Positions 36,053 to 49,661 of a stretch of DNA of 64,000 nt are shown piece after piece. How positions within the stretch are numbered: the first letter of the stretch is position 1; every line of letters starts with the position of its first letter. Made by a program: the position numbers and the translations under genes. The notes beneath the pieces were generated by a model. It was not told the origin of the DNA. It searched no databases and worked only from the letters and a program-made list of their open reading frames with translations. This DNA is from Amia ocellicauda. Taxonomy: Eukaryota; Chordata; Actinopteri; Amiiformes; Amiidae. The DNA lies in assembly GCF_036373705.1 (NCBI RefSeq), contig NC_089851.1, positions 45,404,970 to 45,468,969 on the forward strand. Direction: 5' to 3'.

Positions 36053-38785
36053 GAACTGCTCCACGCCCCCTGAGTTAATTTTTTATGTTTTTGTACTCAA
36101 CAGAACTGCTGTGCTGTGTGTGTTGCAAACATTTCAGGTTTTTCTTGGGGGGAGTTTTTTTTGGGCCCAAGAGAAAAGCAATGCCAACCCCAAAACATTT
36201 TTTTAAACCTGGGAGCTGCGAAACCAGCACACCCTCCCTGCTCCTCAGCCTAATGTGCTTTATCAGCTACATGGACCTGCTAACATTGGTACTGTAATAC
36301 TTTTTTAATAGTTTTTTTGTCCGAGTCCAGGTGGTGGGGGAGGGTCTATCCTGTCTTAACAGGAGAGAAAAAGAAAGAAAAAGTTGGATTGATGTCTATT
36401 TTTGTATAAGGAAGAAACAAGCCTTACGATTTCGCTCGCAGGAAAAAAGGAATTTAAGAAAACGGGTCAACGTTGTGTCCTCCCTAGAAGGCTCAAAGGC
36501 CACAGGTTTTAGTCTGTAGGACAGAAAGGTCACAGACCGGACCGTCGGATTGACGCGCCGCTGGGTCATCAGCTCCCTCTGGAGACCCACGATGCATCTG
36601 GTATCCACTGAGGGACTCGTCTCGACCAGCTTCTTTTCCACACGTTTTTCCTTTTCCTTTGGAAGATACCGTTTCCTTAGAAGCATGAAGAAACCACTGG
36701 CTCCTTCAAACGCCTCTTCTGTTCGGCAGTATTAGACACACGAGACGAGTAAACTTAAGTTATACCAAGTGTTTTGCTTTTTAATGTAGTATTTTTGGTC
36801 TAATTTCATCTAGTTTATTTGCTTATACATTTACAAATGAAAGATTATTATTATTTTTTTTTTTTACAGTTTCAGGATGAATGATATGTTACACCAAATA
36901 TTTTCTATATGTAAATGTATTTTAGTTTCACTTAAAAATATTTTTATTTAATAAGTTAAAGAAGAAGATAAACACTCTCACACTATTCAGATTCCTTCCA
37001 TGAAAAGAAAGCAAAGAAAAGAAAGAATGGAAAACCTTTTATTCTTGATGCAATGGATTGTTATCTGTACTGTTTTTATTTTTTGTTTTATCTTTAGGGG
37101 CTAGACATGAGATTGTGTTGGCAAAGTCCAAAGTGAAGGATTTTCTGCACTACCATAGAAACTAAAACTTAAATCTGTTATAATGTACTATTTTAATAAT
37201 ATTCATTACATTTATAGTCTGCAGTATAGTCTGGCATTTCTTAAACAATGTTTCGAATTGACTCACTAAGGTACAACTGATCTCATTTTTATTTGTATTT
37301 ATTCACTAAGCAACAACATACTTTCACTTTTTATACTTAATACTTTAATTCTGGCTGTGAGATTTTATTGGTATATTTTAAATATTGAATTTAGGTCTTT
37401 GTCAATACTTGGATTGTTTTGTGGGGAAAAAGCTCCTTTTTTAAAGGCCCCTTGGTAAAGTGAAGACCTTTAATGAGTTACATTTTAGCTTGAACTAAAA
37501 TCAGGTTAAAACCAGAATAAATGTACACACTCTCGCTCACATGCACTCTCGCACTTGCGCACACACATTTAGACACATTTGAGTTAATATTGGAGATTTC
37601 TGTGGTACAAAGATCAAGTCCAGTGGTTATTCGCTTCTAATGTCAATAGCATGCCATTTTGACTTGAGGCATGAGGCAATTTCCCACAAAATGACACCAG
37701 CCTGCCTGTGTAGCTCGCTTGGGCCCTGAGATGGAGATGGAGACGGAGCCATTTGAATGTCCGTGTGATGCTAAGCAACTCCACAACTGCCGGTCCAAGT
37801 CCTCGGAAATGAGAAATGTAGCCTCTTCTGTGAAAGACAGCAGTTTTTAAAGAATCAGTCAGGACTTATTTCAGTCGAAACCATGCAGTGTTGAGGGTGT
37901 GCCATCTTGTTGGGGAAGGACGCAGCTCCCACCGTGCCTTTATCACTTCAGTTACTGGAAAGACTAAGCCAAGGTGCTCTCATCGTCTTGGAATGAAATG
38001 GATGGAGAATAACTAAGCAACAAAGTCAAAAAGTCGTTTCCTAAGACTTAATACTGTCATTGCCAAATACGTTTGATCAGCTTGGTCCCCCAGAACACAG
38101 GGCTGGTCTGTTGAAAGGGACCCAGAGAAAGGAGGAAGATGGGGACATCGAAATTATATAGTAATCCCCTCACAGGAGCACGAGCTGCTGGTAGAATCTG
38201 TGAATGAGTTTTGAATTAAAAACAACATTGTAGCTTTCATTTTAGGTTAGATATCCTCTAATATTCTCTCTCTCCCTCCCCACAACTTTCCTCAGTATTG
38301 TAATTCACTGGAATACCAATGTGCACTACTTCATCAGATGAAATCCGTCACTATAACTTTCTGCTGAGGAGGGATCTCGTCTCATAATGGTGGTCTTGTA
38401 GTCTATCATATTTACCTTGATCTGCCCTTGACCTTAAATATAAACTTTCAAAAGACTGTCATTAACTCGGATTCATCAGCTAGTTTGTAGGGTCTGTAGG
38501 CGGGGTCAGGTCTGTGTCATAGTCAGTTGGCCGCCTTTGTCTTAAAAAGAGGAAAATGTGTCACTTTTTTTTTTTTTTTTAAGAATGTGTTTAAAAAGAA
38601 CTACAACTGTAACTTTTTTTTTCCTCTGGCGTAATAATAGGGGTGAAACTCTAAACGCGTAAAAGGGCTTTGATGAACACTGAAAAAAGTAAATAACTTC
38701 GACTGCAATACTATTAACATTCAGGTCATCCGGATTCTACGTCATTATATTCACTGCTTTAGGATTGATCTAGTAGAGAAAATAC

Positions 38786-38792
<7 letters not shown>

Positions 38793-38838
<46 letters not shown>
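38793..38838. repeat. (TA)n microsatellite
   Basis: About 22 TA units inside the probable CDYL 3' UTR. Confidence 0.95.
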
Positions 38839-38845
<7 letters not shown>

Positions 38846-39097
38846 GGTTTTCGGGTGGGGGGGAGGAGTTGCATTGTCAAGTGCAATTTTTCTGATCTTT
38901 TGAATTATATAAAGTCCACACTTAAGGGGTATTTCACCTATAAATATTATATAGATAACTTTTGCTTACTTGTCAGTATCCCTTCAGTGATGAATTCAGA
39001 TTCGATTGCTTTGAGGATTTGTGTGCCAGAGGTCGATTTTTAAACGGATTGTAAATGTGAACCTGTCTCTCATTTCAAAGGCTGTAGAAATGTGCTG

Positions 39098-39152
39098 CTC
39101 TGGACAGTGCTGAAAGTGGTCCCTAGCACAGCACTTTCAGCACTGTCCAGAG
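39098..39152 (+). other. Perfect 21-bp stem hairpin in CDYL 3' UTR
   Basis: The arms 39098-39118 and 39132-39152 are exact reverse complements with a 13-nt loop, GTCCCTAGCACAG. The left arm begins CTCTGGACAGTGC. The transcript would fold into a 55-nt hairpin. It is flanked directly by a second hairpin. Confidence 0.8.
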
Positions 39153-39186
39153 GGAAATTTGAACAATCTGTTCATTCAAATTTCCC
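39152..39186 (+). other. Perfect 12-bp stem hairpin adjoining the previous one
   Basis: The arms GGGAAATTTGAA (39152-39163) and TTCAAATTTCCC (39175-39186) surround an 11-nt loop. It shares one base with the end of the preceding hairpin. Confidence 0.75.
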
Positions 39187-39732
39187 TTCACTTCAATACT
39201 ACTCCTACTAACCATAGGAATAGAGAATGTATATCGTCCTAAAGGGCTGTGGAAGCAGAACACTCACCCCGACACTCAAAGTCACAAGATCACGGTCTAA
39301 GATCCTTCTTCCAGCCTCTGAAGTGACAGGCGCGCGTTGACCCCATGTCTCAGTTCAGAGTGCCCTCCGGAAGGCAATCGACTCCGAAACCGATCATAAG
39401 AGAGCGTCTGGAGAAAGTGGAGGTATGTGATGCAATTCTGACGGGTTTCCGTGGACCCTGTAAGCCCTCGGGTGTAACGGCTCACAAGCACCCCTGGCTG
39501 GGACACCTACAAAACTGGTTTGACTTTGGACTTTGCCAACACGGAATCCTCGTGATATATATATACATACATACAAACAGCGCATTATTTATAAACCTGG
39601 CATTGTGATCCCACCCCAGTGTACATATACTTATTTTGCATTCCTGAGGAGTGGGTAATATTTTCTGACTGCAGGTATCTGGAACTACCTGGGTTTTATG
39701 AATTTATCTTTCTGAATGTATGGTAGAGGGGA

Positions 39733-39733
39733 G

Positions 39734-39764
<31 letters not shown>

Positions 39765-39800
39765 GTGTATGTGTGTGTGTGTGTACATATACATACATAT
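39733..39800. repeat. Mixed TA/TGTA/GT simple repeat
   Basis: TA units pass into ATGT tetranucleotides, then GT, then TACA/TATA. It lies in the probable CDYL 3' UTR. Confidence 0.85.
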
Positions 39801-39994
39801 ATATGTATGTATAAAAAATCTTTAAATCAGACCTTATTTTTGTACAGTCAATAGTTTGTATCTGACCTGGCCCTGCTCCCTTTTCACATTGGAAAACTGT
39901 ACAGTGTGTATATCTGCATATCTGCCTTTATCCTGAACTCTTGGTACAATATTTTTTCATCTGTGGGGACCTATTTTTTGTTGAGTAGTTTGAG

Positions 39995-40025
<31 letters not shown>

Positions 40026-40101
40026 TATAAACTGTACAATCTGTAAAGTTTTTATAGATTAATAAGTAAAATATTCAGCTGTGAAAGAACTGGTTAAAAA
40101 A

Positions 40102-40107
40102 AATAAA
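40102..40107 (+). terminator. CDYL: Candidate CDYL poly(A) signal
   Basis: AATAAA lies in an A-rich context, followed by T-rich sequence at 40109-40125. It is the last canonical signal before the RPP40 region. Confidence 0.5.
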
Positions 40108-40125
40108 ATTATTTCATACATTATA

Positions 40126-41200
40126 TACAAAATGTGAGCTTGTATGTGTGTGTAGGTATGCAAGGCATTTCAGTTAAAAAGTGTTATGCTCCTGTAGTGT
40201 TCACATCATTATGTTCAGATCATTAATGAATGCAACTAATCAGTGATTGTTCAGTTTGTCCTAAAACACCTTTTTCATTTCCCTCTGAAACAATAGATGG
40301 GTCTCATGAATTTTAATATTTAAACACAATCCAACCAAACTGGTGTAATGTTTCAATAACAAAATAATTCATATTTTCACGTCTCTTTGATGGTTGCTGT
40401 ATTAAGGCGTGAGCACGTCCATTTTTGCTCCCAAGAGACGGGCAGTCTTGTGGCTCAGGCAGGGGTGGGTAGTTCAAGCCTTCAAGGACTGGCATTGCCC
40501 AGCCCAAAAGTAAAAAGGTGCTTCACCACTTCCCAGCACTTGCATTTCCTGCTCTTTTTAATCAATCATTTGCCCAGACTTTTCCAAGGATGTTTTGCAG
40601 GAACAAACACCAACTATTTAACAATGAATCTAATATCTGGTTGCAAAAATAATGATCAAAGGTCCACCTCAGGACAGTGATTAAGTTATATTGGCCAAAT
40701 GGAAAATGAAGCAAGGGAGGCTGCACTAAAAGGGGACTGAATTACTGCAAGCTTTTCCCAATTCTCCAGCACTCCCTGCTGCATGAGTCACACGCACCCC
40801 AATTTCAAACGGCTCAGTCGGTTGTGAATGGCAGTGATGTCAAGGCTGCACATGTTTTTTGGTCAGTAGAATCAGGGATATAATACCACACATTTACCCA
40901 GGTCTATCAACCCCACCACCTCCCCACCAGACCCCTGTGGGAATGTGCTGGTTACAACGGGAGTGTAGGGTGAAACATCTGGTTTCCAGCACAGACTTCT
41001 GAAATGACCGCAGCGAGTGGCATGCACTCCGCTGCCCCTGTCTGTGAGCGAGCACGTCCCTGCGTGAAGCCCCGCAGTGAGGGAGCGGAGCACTGCATCA
41101 TCAGACTGAGTAACAAACATGCATTTATATTTCCACACCGGTCCAATACAACAACTGCACAGATATGTTAATACAAATGTGTACCACAAAAAATACTCAT
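40126..41200. other. Intergenic space between convergent CDYL and RPP40
   Basis: No coding exon or transposon was recognised. Confidence 0.5.
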
Positions 41201-41224
41201 CCTGTGTCTGGTGCAGCTGTGCAT

Positions 41225-41230
41225 TTTAAT
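41225..41230 (-). terminator. RPP40: Candidate RPP40 poly(A) signal (ATTAAA)
   Basis: On the minus strand ATTAAA lies about 510 nt past the RPP40 stop. No AATAAA was seen between the stop and the G-rich array, so the 3' UTR may run through the array to this point. Confidence 0.35.
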
Positions 41231-41330
41231 CTCCCCGAGTTGGAGAGTGGCGCCGCCCAACTGGTGTAGGACAGAAAATGGCAACAAGTTGGAAATTGAT
41301 CCCTCATCCATCAGGGCACAATCCTTAAAC

Positions 41331-41483
41331 TTCCCACCCCACCCCACCCCACTCCACCCCACTCCACTCCACTCCACCCCACCCCACTCCACTCCACCCC
41401 ACCCCACTCCACTCCACCCCACCCCACCCCACTCCACTCCACTCCACCCCACCCCACCCCACTCCACTCCACCCCACTCCACT
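41331..41483. repeat. CCCCA/CTCCA pentanucleotide array
   Basis: About 30 units of CCCCA and CTCCA, on the minus strand GGGGT and GGAGT. It lies 260-410 nt downstream of the RPP40 stop, and the G-rich strand is the RPP40 sense strand. Confidence 0.95.
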
Positions 41484-41740
41484 GTCTGCTGAATAGTGTT
41501 CTAGCCCAGCTCCCTCTTCCTCCAGGGCTGAGAGTCCCTTCATTCCACTTCACATTTAAGAGGCTTCCAATCATTCTCTGGGTTGTTGTGCCTTGAATAC
41601 AAACCCACTTTTGAGCAGCCAACTGTGAGAGACCTTCAAACCCTGGCTTTTGTTCACGATTAATATTGGCAGTGCAGTCAGCCAGATGAAAGGGTGCCCC
41701 TCCGCCGCAGAGTGTGAGAGCCCCGGCTGGAGGTGTTGCT

Positions 41741-41939
41741 CTAGGGTGGGCAGCCGTCATGAGCCCCGGCGACCATGTGAAGCCAGTAGTCCTGGTTTTT
41801 GAAGATGACAAAGCTGTAGAGGTTTTCCCCACCCTTGTGGAAGCCGTGCTCCGCCGTGCCCCACGACACCGGGCTGTCTGCAAAGCCGTGCACCGTCAGG
41901 GACGACCAGGATGCAAACTTGGGTTCGTCGAAGTAGCAC
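41741..41939 (-). CDS. RPP40: RPP40 exon 8
   Basis: Residues 296-361 after TTTTAAG. It contains CYFDEPKFASWSSLTVHGFA, KGGENLYSFVIF and the C-terminal HDGCPP. The stop TAG is at 41743-41741. It is the most conserved part of the protein. Confidence 0.95.
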
Positions 41940-44900
41940 CTTAAAATGGGAAAAGGGAAAAGACATTTTAACGTCAATAATAAAAACATGCAACAAAACA
42001 AGTCTGCACTCAAGACCGAATCAATCCACTCACACTCTCCCTCTTTCCCCACAACATTCCTCATATTTGCAATGCAGAGCTAATAAAATGTGTTAATGTG
42101 GTGGGACAACTTGTCAACTGCCTTCCTTAGCTCACATTCACACTGGAGAGAAAAAAGGCCTGCTAGAACCAGACCAATAGAAGGAGTGGGTGTCGCCTCG
42201 GTCACTGCCGTGGAAGAGGCAGATATGGGAGTCGCAGAAGTGAAAGGAATTCTTCCCAGCTTTGACCAGGACTTCTGGGAAAACTGTCTTCCTGCAGCAG
42301 CTTAGTTGCCTTTGTTCTCTAGTGTATTCCATATACACCATCACCACCACCAAATAAAGCACAAACCTCAACTCAGTCTTCCCCTGCAAGCAATGTTCAG
42401 AACAGTGGCTCGGTATCTCCCCTCGGCTCTCACCGACGCAGCTCAACTGCTGGAATCCACGTTTGCACCCCCCCCACTGCAAACTGCTCCTGCGAAAACT
42501 CTCCTTATTGGAAAGCTCCCGTAAATGGGGTCGAAAATACGGCCCCTGCCCCCAGAGACTTCCTCACAACTGCATAGATTCTTATTACACAAGAATTCTG
42601 TGCGATTGGACCATCAAACACTGCAATGCTGAAGATTACATAAGCCTGTTACATATGAACCCCACTGCCTTCTGTCAGCAAACATGCAGATCATTGAAAC
42701 ACAGCAATTCATTTCAGACCTTCACCACAATGGATCACCAAACCAGCACCAGATCCATGTGGCTCTCACTCTCACCGTAGCTCTGCCAGGAGCTTGTGAA
42801 TGTCCTCTGGAAGCAGGAAGCCGGTCACGCTGCTCAGACAGGCCTGTCCCAGGGCGGTTCTCGGCTCCGGGCAGCAGTAAGTGGATAGGAAACTGGATGC
42901 TTTGTTGTTGCTGCAAAACAGTTATGCATTCAGTTTCTGTTCATAGGGGTTATGGGAAAGCAGAGCAATGAAGAAGGAATATGGTATGAAGAATGTACTG
43001 CATGCTTTTTAATGTTTGGAATCAATCCATCCATCCAGATCCAGTTTGTCCTCTGTGTAAGGCCATCTGTGTGCGTTCACACGGGCTGCCATCTTTGTCC
43101 TGAGCAGCTGCTGGTTCATGGCTTCAAACGCCTCACATTTTTACAACTCTTACAATTATTACTTTCCTTGTTTTCAACCAACTTAAAAACTTTGACATGT
43201 TTGCAAATCACACCTGACTAACTGGTACCCAGTCACCTTTTTTTTTATTATAATCATTATTACAATAAATACTAGACACTGAATTAGTCTAGTAAGCTTT
43301 GACTAGAGTACAAGTTGATCAAAGTTATGATTGGGTCCAGACCTTAACTGATCTGAATGCAGCTGTCCCAGGTTTTTGGGAAGTAGAGGATTGGGGGTCT
43401 GCAGGGCCACAGCACCTCAACATTGCTCTGGCCTGAAGTATTTATAACTCACTTATTTTTGTAAAAAAGCAAAAGCACTGTAAGGACTGACTGAGAAGGA
43501 CTGTGCAAGACAGTGTGCCCAGGTGCTTCAAAAACAGGAAAAACACTGGTTTCAACAACAGTGCACACCAGAGCGAAACGTAGCCTGAGCCAGCTGCCCA
43601 TCTGTACCAGAGCTTCTGACCTCACAGCCCCCGCTCACCAGTCAATGACGCCAGCTGTGACAGCCCCCAACCACTCCAAGAACTCCTGGGAATCGCAGGA
43701 CTCCTCCGCCTCCCCTCTCAGGTGCCTGGAGTTAATGACAGGACAGAGCGTGTCCGTCAGCCTGCGTGTGGAGACAGTGGGCGCGTACTCCTTGCACTGG
43801 TACTGAGTGAAGCAAGAGGACAGCGGCTCACTTTTGTTACCTAGGAAAGGAAAAAAAATACTGAGAGTCAAACTCAATTCAATTCATTTATGATCCTGTT
43901 TAGCACAGATTGTTCTAGAACCTCTATCGTAGAAAGTGATGAAGCAACACAAAGCAGCGCATTAAAACTCCTCTCATCCAGTGGACATCACTGACAGGGA
44001 ACATAGTCAGAGAGCTGGAAGATGCAGGAACCAAGCTTTGCACCGTGTGGCTGTAACTGAGAAAAGAGTGTAGGATGCAGACTGAGCGCATGAAGTGACC
44101 GGAAACACAGCCAGCTGAGAGACCCAAGTCTTTACCCGCGTTGTCATGCTTCGCCATCAGAAAGTCACTTCTGAGCTGGACCTTCTCCTTCAGGGCCCAG
44201 AGCACACGCTTGTACTTCTTTGAACCCGGAGCCAAAGACTTATCGGTGAGATCGATGCAGATCACTGGAGGGGGACGAGAAGAGTGGAAAAAATGAGTTA
44301 ATTAATAAATAAAATCAGGAGACATAAATCAAATGAGTAACTCAGTATCTGGTAATAGTTAAATAAAGTAACTGACAGAAGAAATGTTGGGCTTTACGAG
44401 GCATTACTCACCTTAACTTAGATGTATTTACATCAATAAACTATGTCCAAATGTTTCAGATTTATTGTATATTGACATTCATTTTCATATTAAAAAAAAA
44501 CAACAATATAACAATTCAATATGTATTGCAACTTATTTTTCAGCACAACTACATCAGAATGCAAGAAAATCTAAAAGGATTGGTAGATAAATAGATGAGT
44601 ATGGAGGTAGCACAGTTAAACAGGCAGGTGGGTCGATGTTTTTGACCGAACTGGATTGTGCACTTCTCTGCCATGTACAGGGAGAGGGGGACAGACATTT
44701 CAGTTGCCAGGTGATGCTGTGAGCCCCAGAACATGATAAAGCACACAAACACTACACACACTTTGTATTTTTAAGGACCCCCCCACCCCAAAAGCAACCT
44801 TTACATTAAAATAAATAAATAAATAAAATGAACCACCTTTTCCAAGATGGACTCTCTCCCCACCACTTAAAAACAATACGTTCAATCCACTCACCATATC

Positions 44901-47413
44901 TCATCTTGTGGTTATATTGTGACTTCTGCCCCTCCAGACCAAGCGCTTCATAAGTGTCTTTATCTACAGACAAGACGAGGGTCCCTGTAATTGAAACACA
45001 CATTTCTGTTACTGATATAACCATCAAGACACTTTTGGATAAAAGTTTGCGATTTGTAAGTTAAATTTTTAATTTGGTCTAGGCCTGTTTCACACACATA
45101 CATTTTCAACAGATTTCTGCAGACAGGCACCATTTGAAAACTACTTGCAGTTACAATTTTGTTTTCAGTGTCACTGTAGCACATCTAGCAACAGAGAATC
45201 CGCTCAGTAAAGCACTTCTCACGGGTGGCTCAAATTAATATTAAACACTGATAAATCTCCAGACAAAGTGTTGGCAGTTGCCAGGACCTTCAACAGCCTG
45301 TTCTGACAGCTGTGCAGTAACACTAATTGAAGCACCAAGCACCTTGACAGATATGGAACCGGAGCGCTGGAGCTAATAAGCCTTCAGTCTTCAATACCTG
45401 TAGCAAAACACAGGTCTGAACAGTGCAGATTACTGTGGGCAAATGGTCAATGACCTCCACAAGTTGGGGGATGTCTATCAAAGATCCACAAAAAGCTGAA
45501 ATCGACCACTTTCCACTGTAGTGTCCATTATTAGGAGATTGAAGGCTACTGGTACAGTGGTAACCCTGGCAGGAGGGGGGGACACATGTATTTTGACACC
45601 CAGGCAGTGAGACAAGTGGTTCAGAAGGCAGACATCAATCCAAAGACAACAGCTGGAGATCTCCAAGACAAACTGACATCTTCAGGATAAAAAGCGTCAA
45701 AAAAAATCCATTCAACTTTGCCTGCATGAACGTGGCATCCAGGGCTGGGTTGCAAGGAAGAAGCCTCTTCTCAAGGGAACCACAAACGGAGGCGACTCGA
45801 ATTTGCAAAACTACATTTGAATGGCAATTGGAACCATGTCTTATGATGAAATGAAAGTTGAACGTTTTGTGCGTCAAACATCAGCGTTACGTTTGGCTGT
45901 ACAAAAAGGTTAATGGAGTCTTTGTAAAAATAGAGGGAAGTCAAGAAGTCCAACGCATATCAAGACATTTGGGTCTGGTTCCCTCTGCCAAGGAGCTCAA
46001 ACTCGGACAGAAATGGTCATTCCAGCATGACGATGATCAAAAGCATTCATCTGCAGAAAATGTTAACTACCCCCAGATTTGAACTGCCGTCCCAAGCCAG
46101 TTAGTTCCTCGTTAAAAGACAAAGCCTATTACATCCATTGATTTCAGACTTGAAAAACACACAGATGTATACAACAAAATACATATGTATCTGGTCAGGC
46201 TTGCTCACGCCAGCATTACATAAAAGGTCCATAAAATAACACATTACACGTTTTTAAGTTGCTAATGAGCAGTAATTGCCAGGTTTCCTCCTGTGTATGA
46301 GAACTGCCTTGATCATTCTTACCTGTTGGGAGAAGGGCAATGGTGTTGTCCTGGTCTATTCGGGTCCGATAGGACAGAGCATACAGACTCCCTGAAATGA
46401 CATGAGAATTGTCAGTGTTAAATGTAACACCAAACAAAGTACAAACATATTTTTGCAAAAGACGTGAGGGGCATCATCATCAGCGCCTTTCAGCTCAGAG
46501 TGGATTAAAGGATATTATACAATGTGGTGAAAAACACAGCAACCAAACTGCATCAGCACCAAAAAGAACCACAGGAACTCACTCGACTCATGAAAGAGAG
46601 TCAGTGGTAATATTGACCCCTGGTGAGGAGAAAGGTGCGTTTACCCTTTTTCACATGTCTCTCCAGAAACTCCTCTTCCAGCATCTCAAACACTGGGAAA
46701 TCCCTCACCAGATAATACTTTGTGAAGCCATTTACAATGCTCTGCAGTGCTGAGGGCAACGACCCACATTCAGGTATCAAAATGGACACCTGTTGGAAAT
46801 ATAAAAAGCAAAAGTTAATTTATTATGGGGAGCGTGTAGGAGTATGCTTCTTATTCCTGTCCTGTTGCTAATATGAATGCATGAGTCTTAATGGGTTACA
46901 AAACTTATCTGTGTACAGTAGTGTTAAGGGGCAGGCGCTGGAAGAAAGTGACAAAACTTAAATCAATGCCAAATGCACAGGATTCACCAGATCGCCAGAA
47001 AATGAACTATGCATGCTGAAAATGGCATTTCGTGTTTATTGTGTGGCTTCCCTGTTTGTCTATGTGAAGACGGCCATAGAGTGCACGCCAATAGCTAACA
47101 GAGGAAATCCACTGATCGGCACACAGCGACATTTGCTTCGTATGCAGTGCAGAATACTGGCTCACCTGCGTTCATCCACTTTGACAGCGTTATTTCAGCT
47201 CCCGACACTGCGCTGGCAATGCACACAGACTGAGGTCAACACGGAGGCGCCGGGGGGCTGTGTCTGTGTCTGTGTTTGCAGCAGGACCGCACTCACCTTG
47301 TAGTTAAAATAGTGCCCGGCCACGTGGGTCCCATGCCTGGACTTGTCATTCGTGAAGTTTGATTTCTCGCACACCACTAAGTGCCTCGGACATTTCTCCA
47401 GGTTGGCGAACAT
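41741..47413 (-). CDS. RPP40: Ribonuclease P/MRP protein subunit p40, complete
   Basis: Eight exons: 47297-47413, 46645-46789, 46323-46391, 44895-44984, 44136-44264, 43639-43840, 42776-42910 and 41741-41939. Every junction has AG/GT and the phases join into 361 residues plus stop, close to the 363 recalled for human. The start ATG has A at -3 and gives MFANLEKCPRHLVVCEKSNF. Other family segments include VSILIPECG, SVDKDTYEALGLEG, STYCCPEP and FADSPVSW, ending GAHDGCPP. RPP40 is a protein subunit of nuclear RNase P and RNase MRP, which process the 5' leaders of pre-tRNAs and pre-rRNA. The gene converges on CDYL. Intron 3 carries a Tc1 fossil. Confidence 0.95.
42776..42910 (-). CDS. RPP40: RPP40 exon 7
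   Basis: Residues 251-295. The acceptor is TTTTGCAG and the donor GTGAGAG. Translation includes SSFLSTYCCPEPRTA and SVTGFLLPEDIHKLLAEL. The open frame that continues past the exon edge encodes nothing recognisable. Confidence 0.93.
43639..43840 (-). CDS. RPP40: RPP40 exon 6
   Basis: Residues 184-250. It begins GNKSEPLSSC after TTCCTAG and includes EFLEWLGAV. It ends two bases into a Cys codon before GTGAGC. The central region, roughly residues 200-235, is less conserved than its neighbours. Confidence 0.92.
44136..44264 (-). CDS. RPP40: RPP40 exon 5
   Basis: Residues 141-183: VICIDLTDKSLAPGSKKYKR, then VLWALKEKVQLRSDFLMAKH. The acceptor is CCCTCCAG and the donor GTAAAG. Confidence 0.94.
44895..44984 (-). 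CDS. RPP40: RPP40 exon 4
   Basis: Residues 111-140: GTLVLSVDKDTYEALGLEGQ then KSQYNHKMRY. The acceptor is AATTACAG and the donor GTGAGT. Confidence 0.95.
44985..46322. other. RPP40 intron 3
   Basis: Largest RPP40 intron. It contains the Tc1 fossil at about 45460-46090. The other RPP40 introns hold no recognised element. Confidence 0.7.
45460..46090 (+). pseudogene. Tc1 transposase fossil, another subfamily
   Basis: Plus-strand fragments in changing frames resemble a Tc1 enzyme. ASRAGLQGR near 45737-45765 matches the GL-GR linker block. Around 45838-45910 is a remnant of the first-Asp block (SYDEMKVERF, where LWSDET-K is usual). AKELKLGQKWSFQHDDDQKH near 45990-46045 matches the block with the second Asp. 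Stops occur throughout, and no terminal repeats were found. It is older than the copies at 20664, 26662 and 58589. Confidence 0.6.
46323..46391 (-). CDS. RPP40: RPP40 exon 3
   Basis: Residues 88-110: GSLYALSYRTRIDQDNTIAL then LPT. The acceptor is ATTTCAG and the donor GTAAGA. The motif I-D-Q-D-N-T matches the family's IDEDNTVALLP. Confidence 0.95.
46645..46789 (-). CDS. RPP40: RPP40 exon 2
   Basis: Residues 40-87: VSILIPECGSLPSALQSIVN onward through KYYLVRDFPVF to ERHVKK. The acceptor is CCAACAG and the donor GTAAAC. Confidence 0.95.
47297..47413 (-). CDS. RPP40: RPP40 exon 1 coding part
   Basis: Residues 1-39, ending GHYFNYK before GTGAGT in phase 0. PRHLVVCEKSNF and the later KSRH match the vertebrate N-terminus. 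Confidence 0.95.
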
Positions 47414-47700
47414 CGTTAAATGCAGGTGGGGATAAAGAAATGTGCAATTATGCGCTGCTGTCTCAAATCAACTGTAAAAACTGCTTTCTGAAAACCCATG
47501 AGTTCCTCACAGCAGGTAATTCAGCAGCTCTTCCGGATTGGCTGGTGCAACCAATAGCGTGTATCAGTCATCACTAGCGCTTTACGTCACTTCCCTTTCG
47601 CGGCGGGCGGTCTGGGGGCTTGGCTGCTTACGTATTTGTGCCGTCTACGTCACATTCCTGGCAGAAGCAGAGCTGCGGAAATCTGCGCAACACCAACCTC
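47414..47700 (-). promoter_or_regulatory. RPP40: Probable RPP40 5' UTR and TATA-less promoter
   Basis: Upstream of the RPP40 ATG are an ETS-like CTTCCGG (47530-47536), two CCAAT boxes in opposite orientation (47537-47541 and 47551-47555), another CACTTCC near 47587 and a GC-rich patch CGGCGGGCGG. No TATA box lies in the expected place. This composition suits a housekeeping promoter. The start site is not determined. Confidence 0.5.

Positions 47701-49661
<1,961 letters not shown>

Larger units (their letters stand above)
36053..40125 (+). other. CDYL: Probable CDYL 3' UTR
   Basis: About 4 kb after the stop without another recognised gene. It is AU-rich with TA repeats at 38793-38838 and 39733-39800. 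The distal end has AATAAA at 40102-40107 preceded by U-rich sequence, which suggests cleavage around 40120-40130. An earlier AATAAA near 37516 could give a shorter form. The extent is inferred and not demonstrated. Confidence 0.55.

Noticed and set aside
41168..41883. Long open frames with Gly-Val-Glu-Trp repeats
   Set aside because: Produced by the pentanucleotide array, which lacks stops in several frames; not a repeat protein gene.
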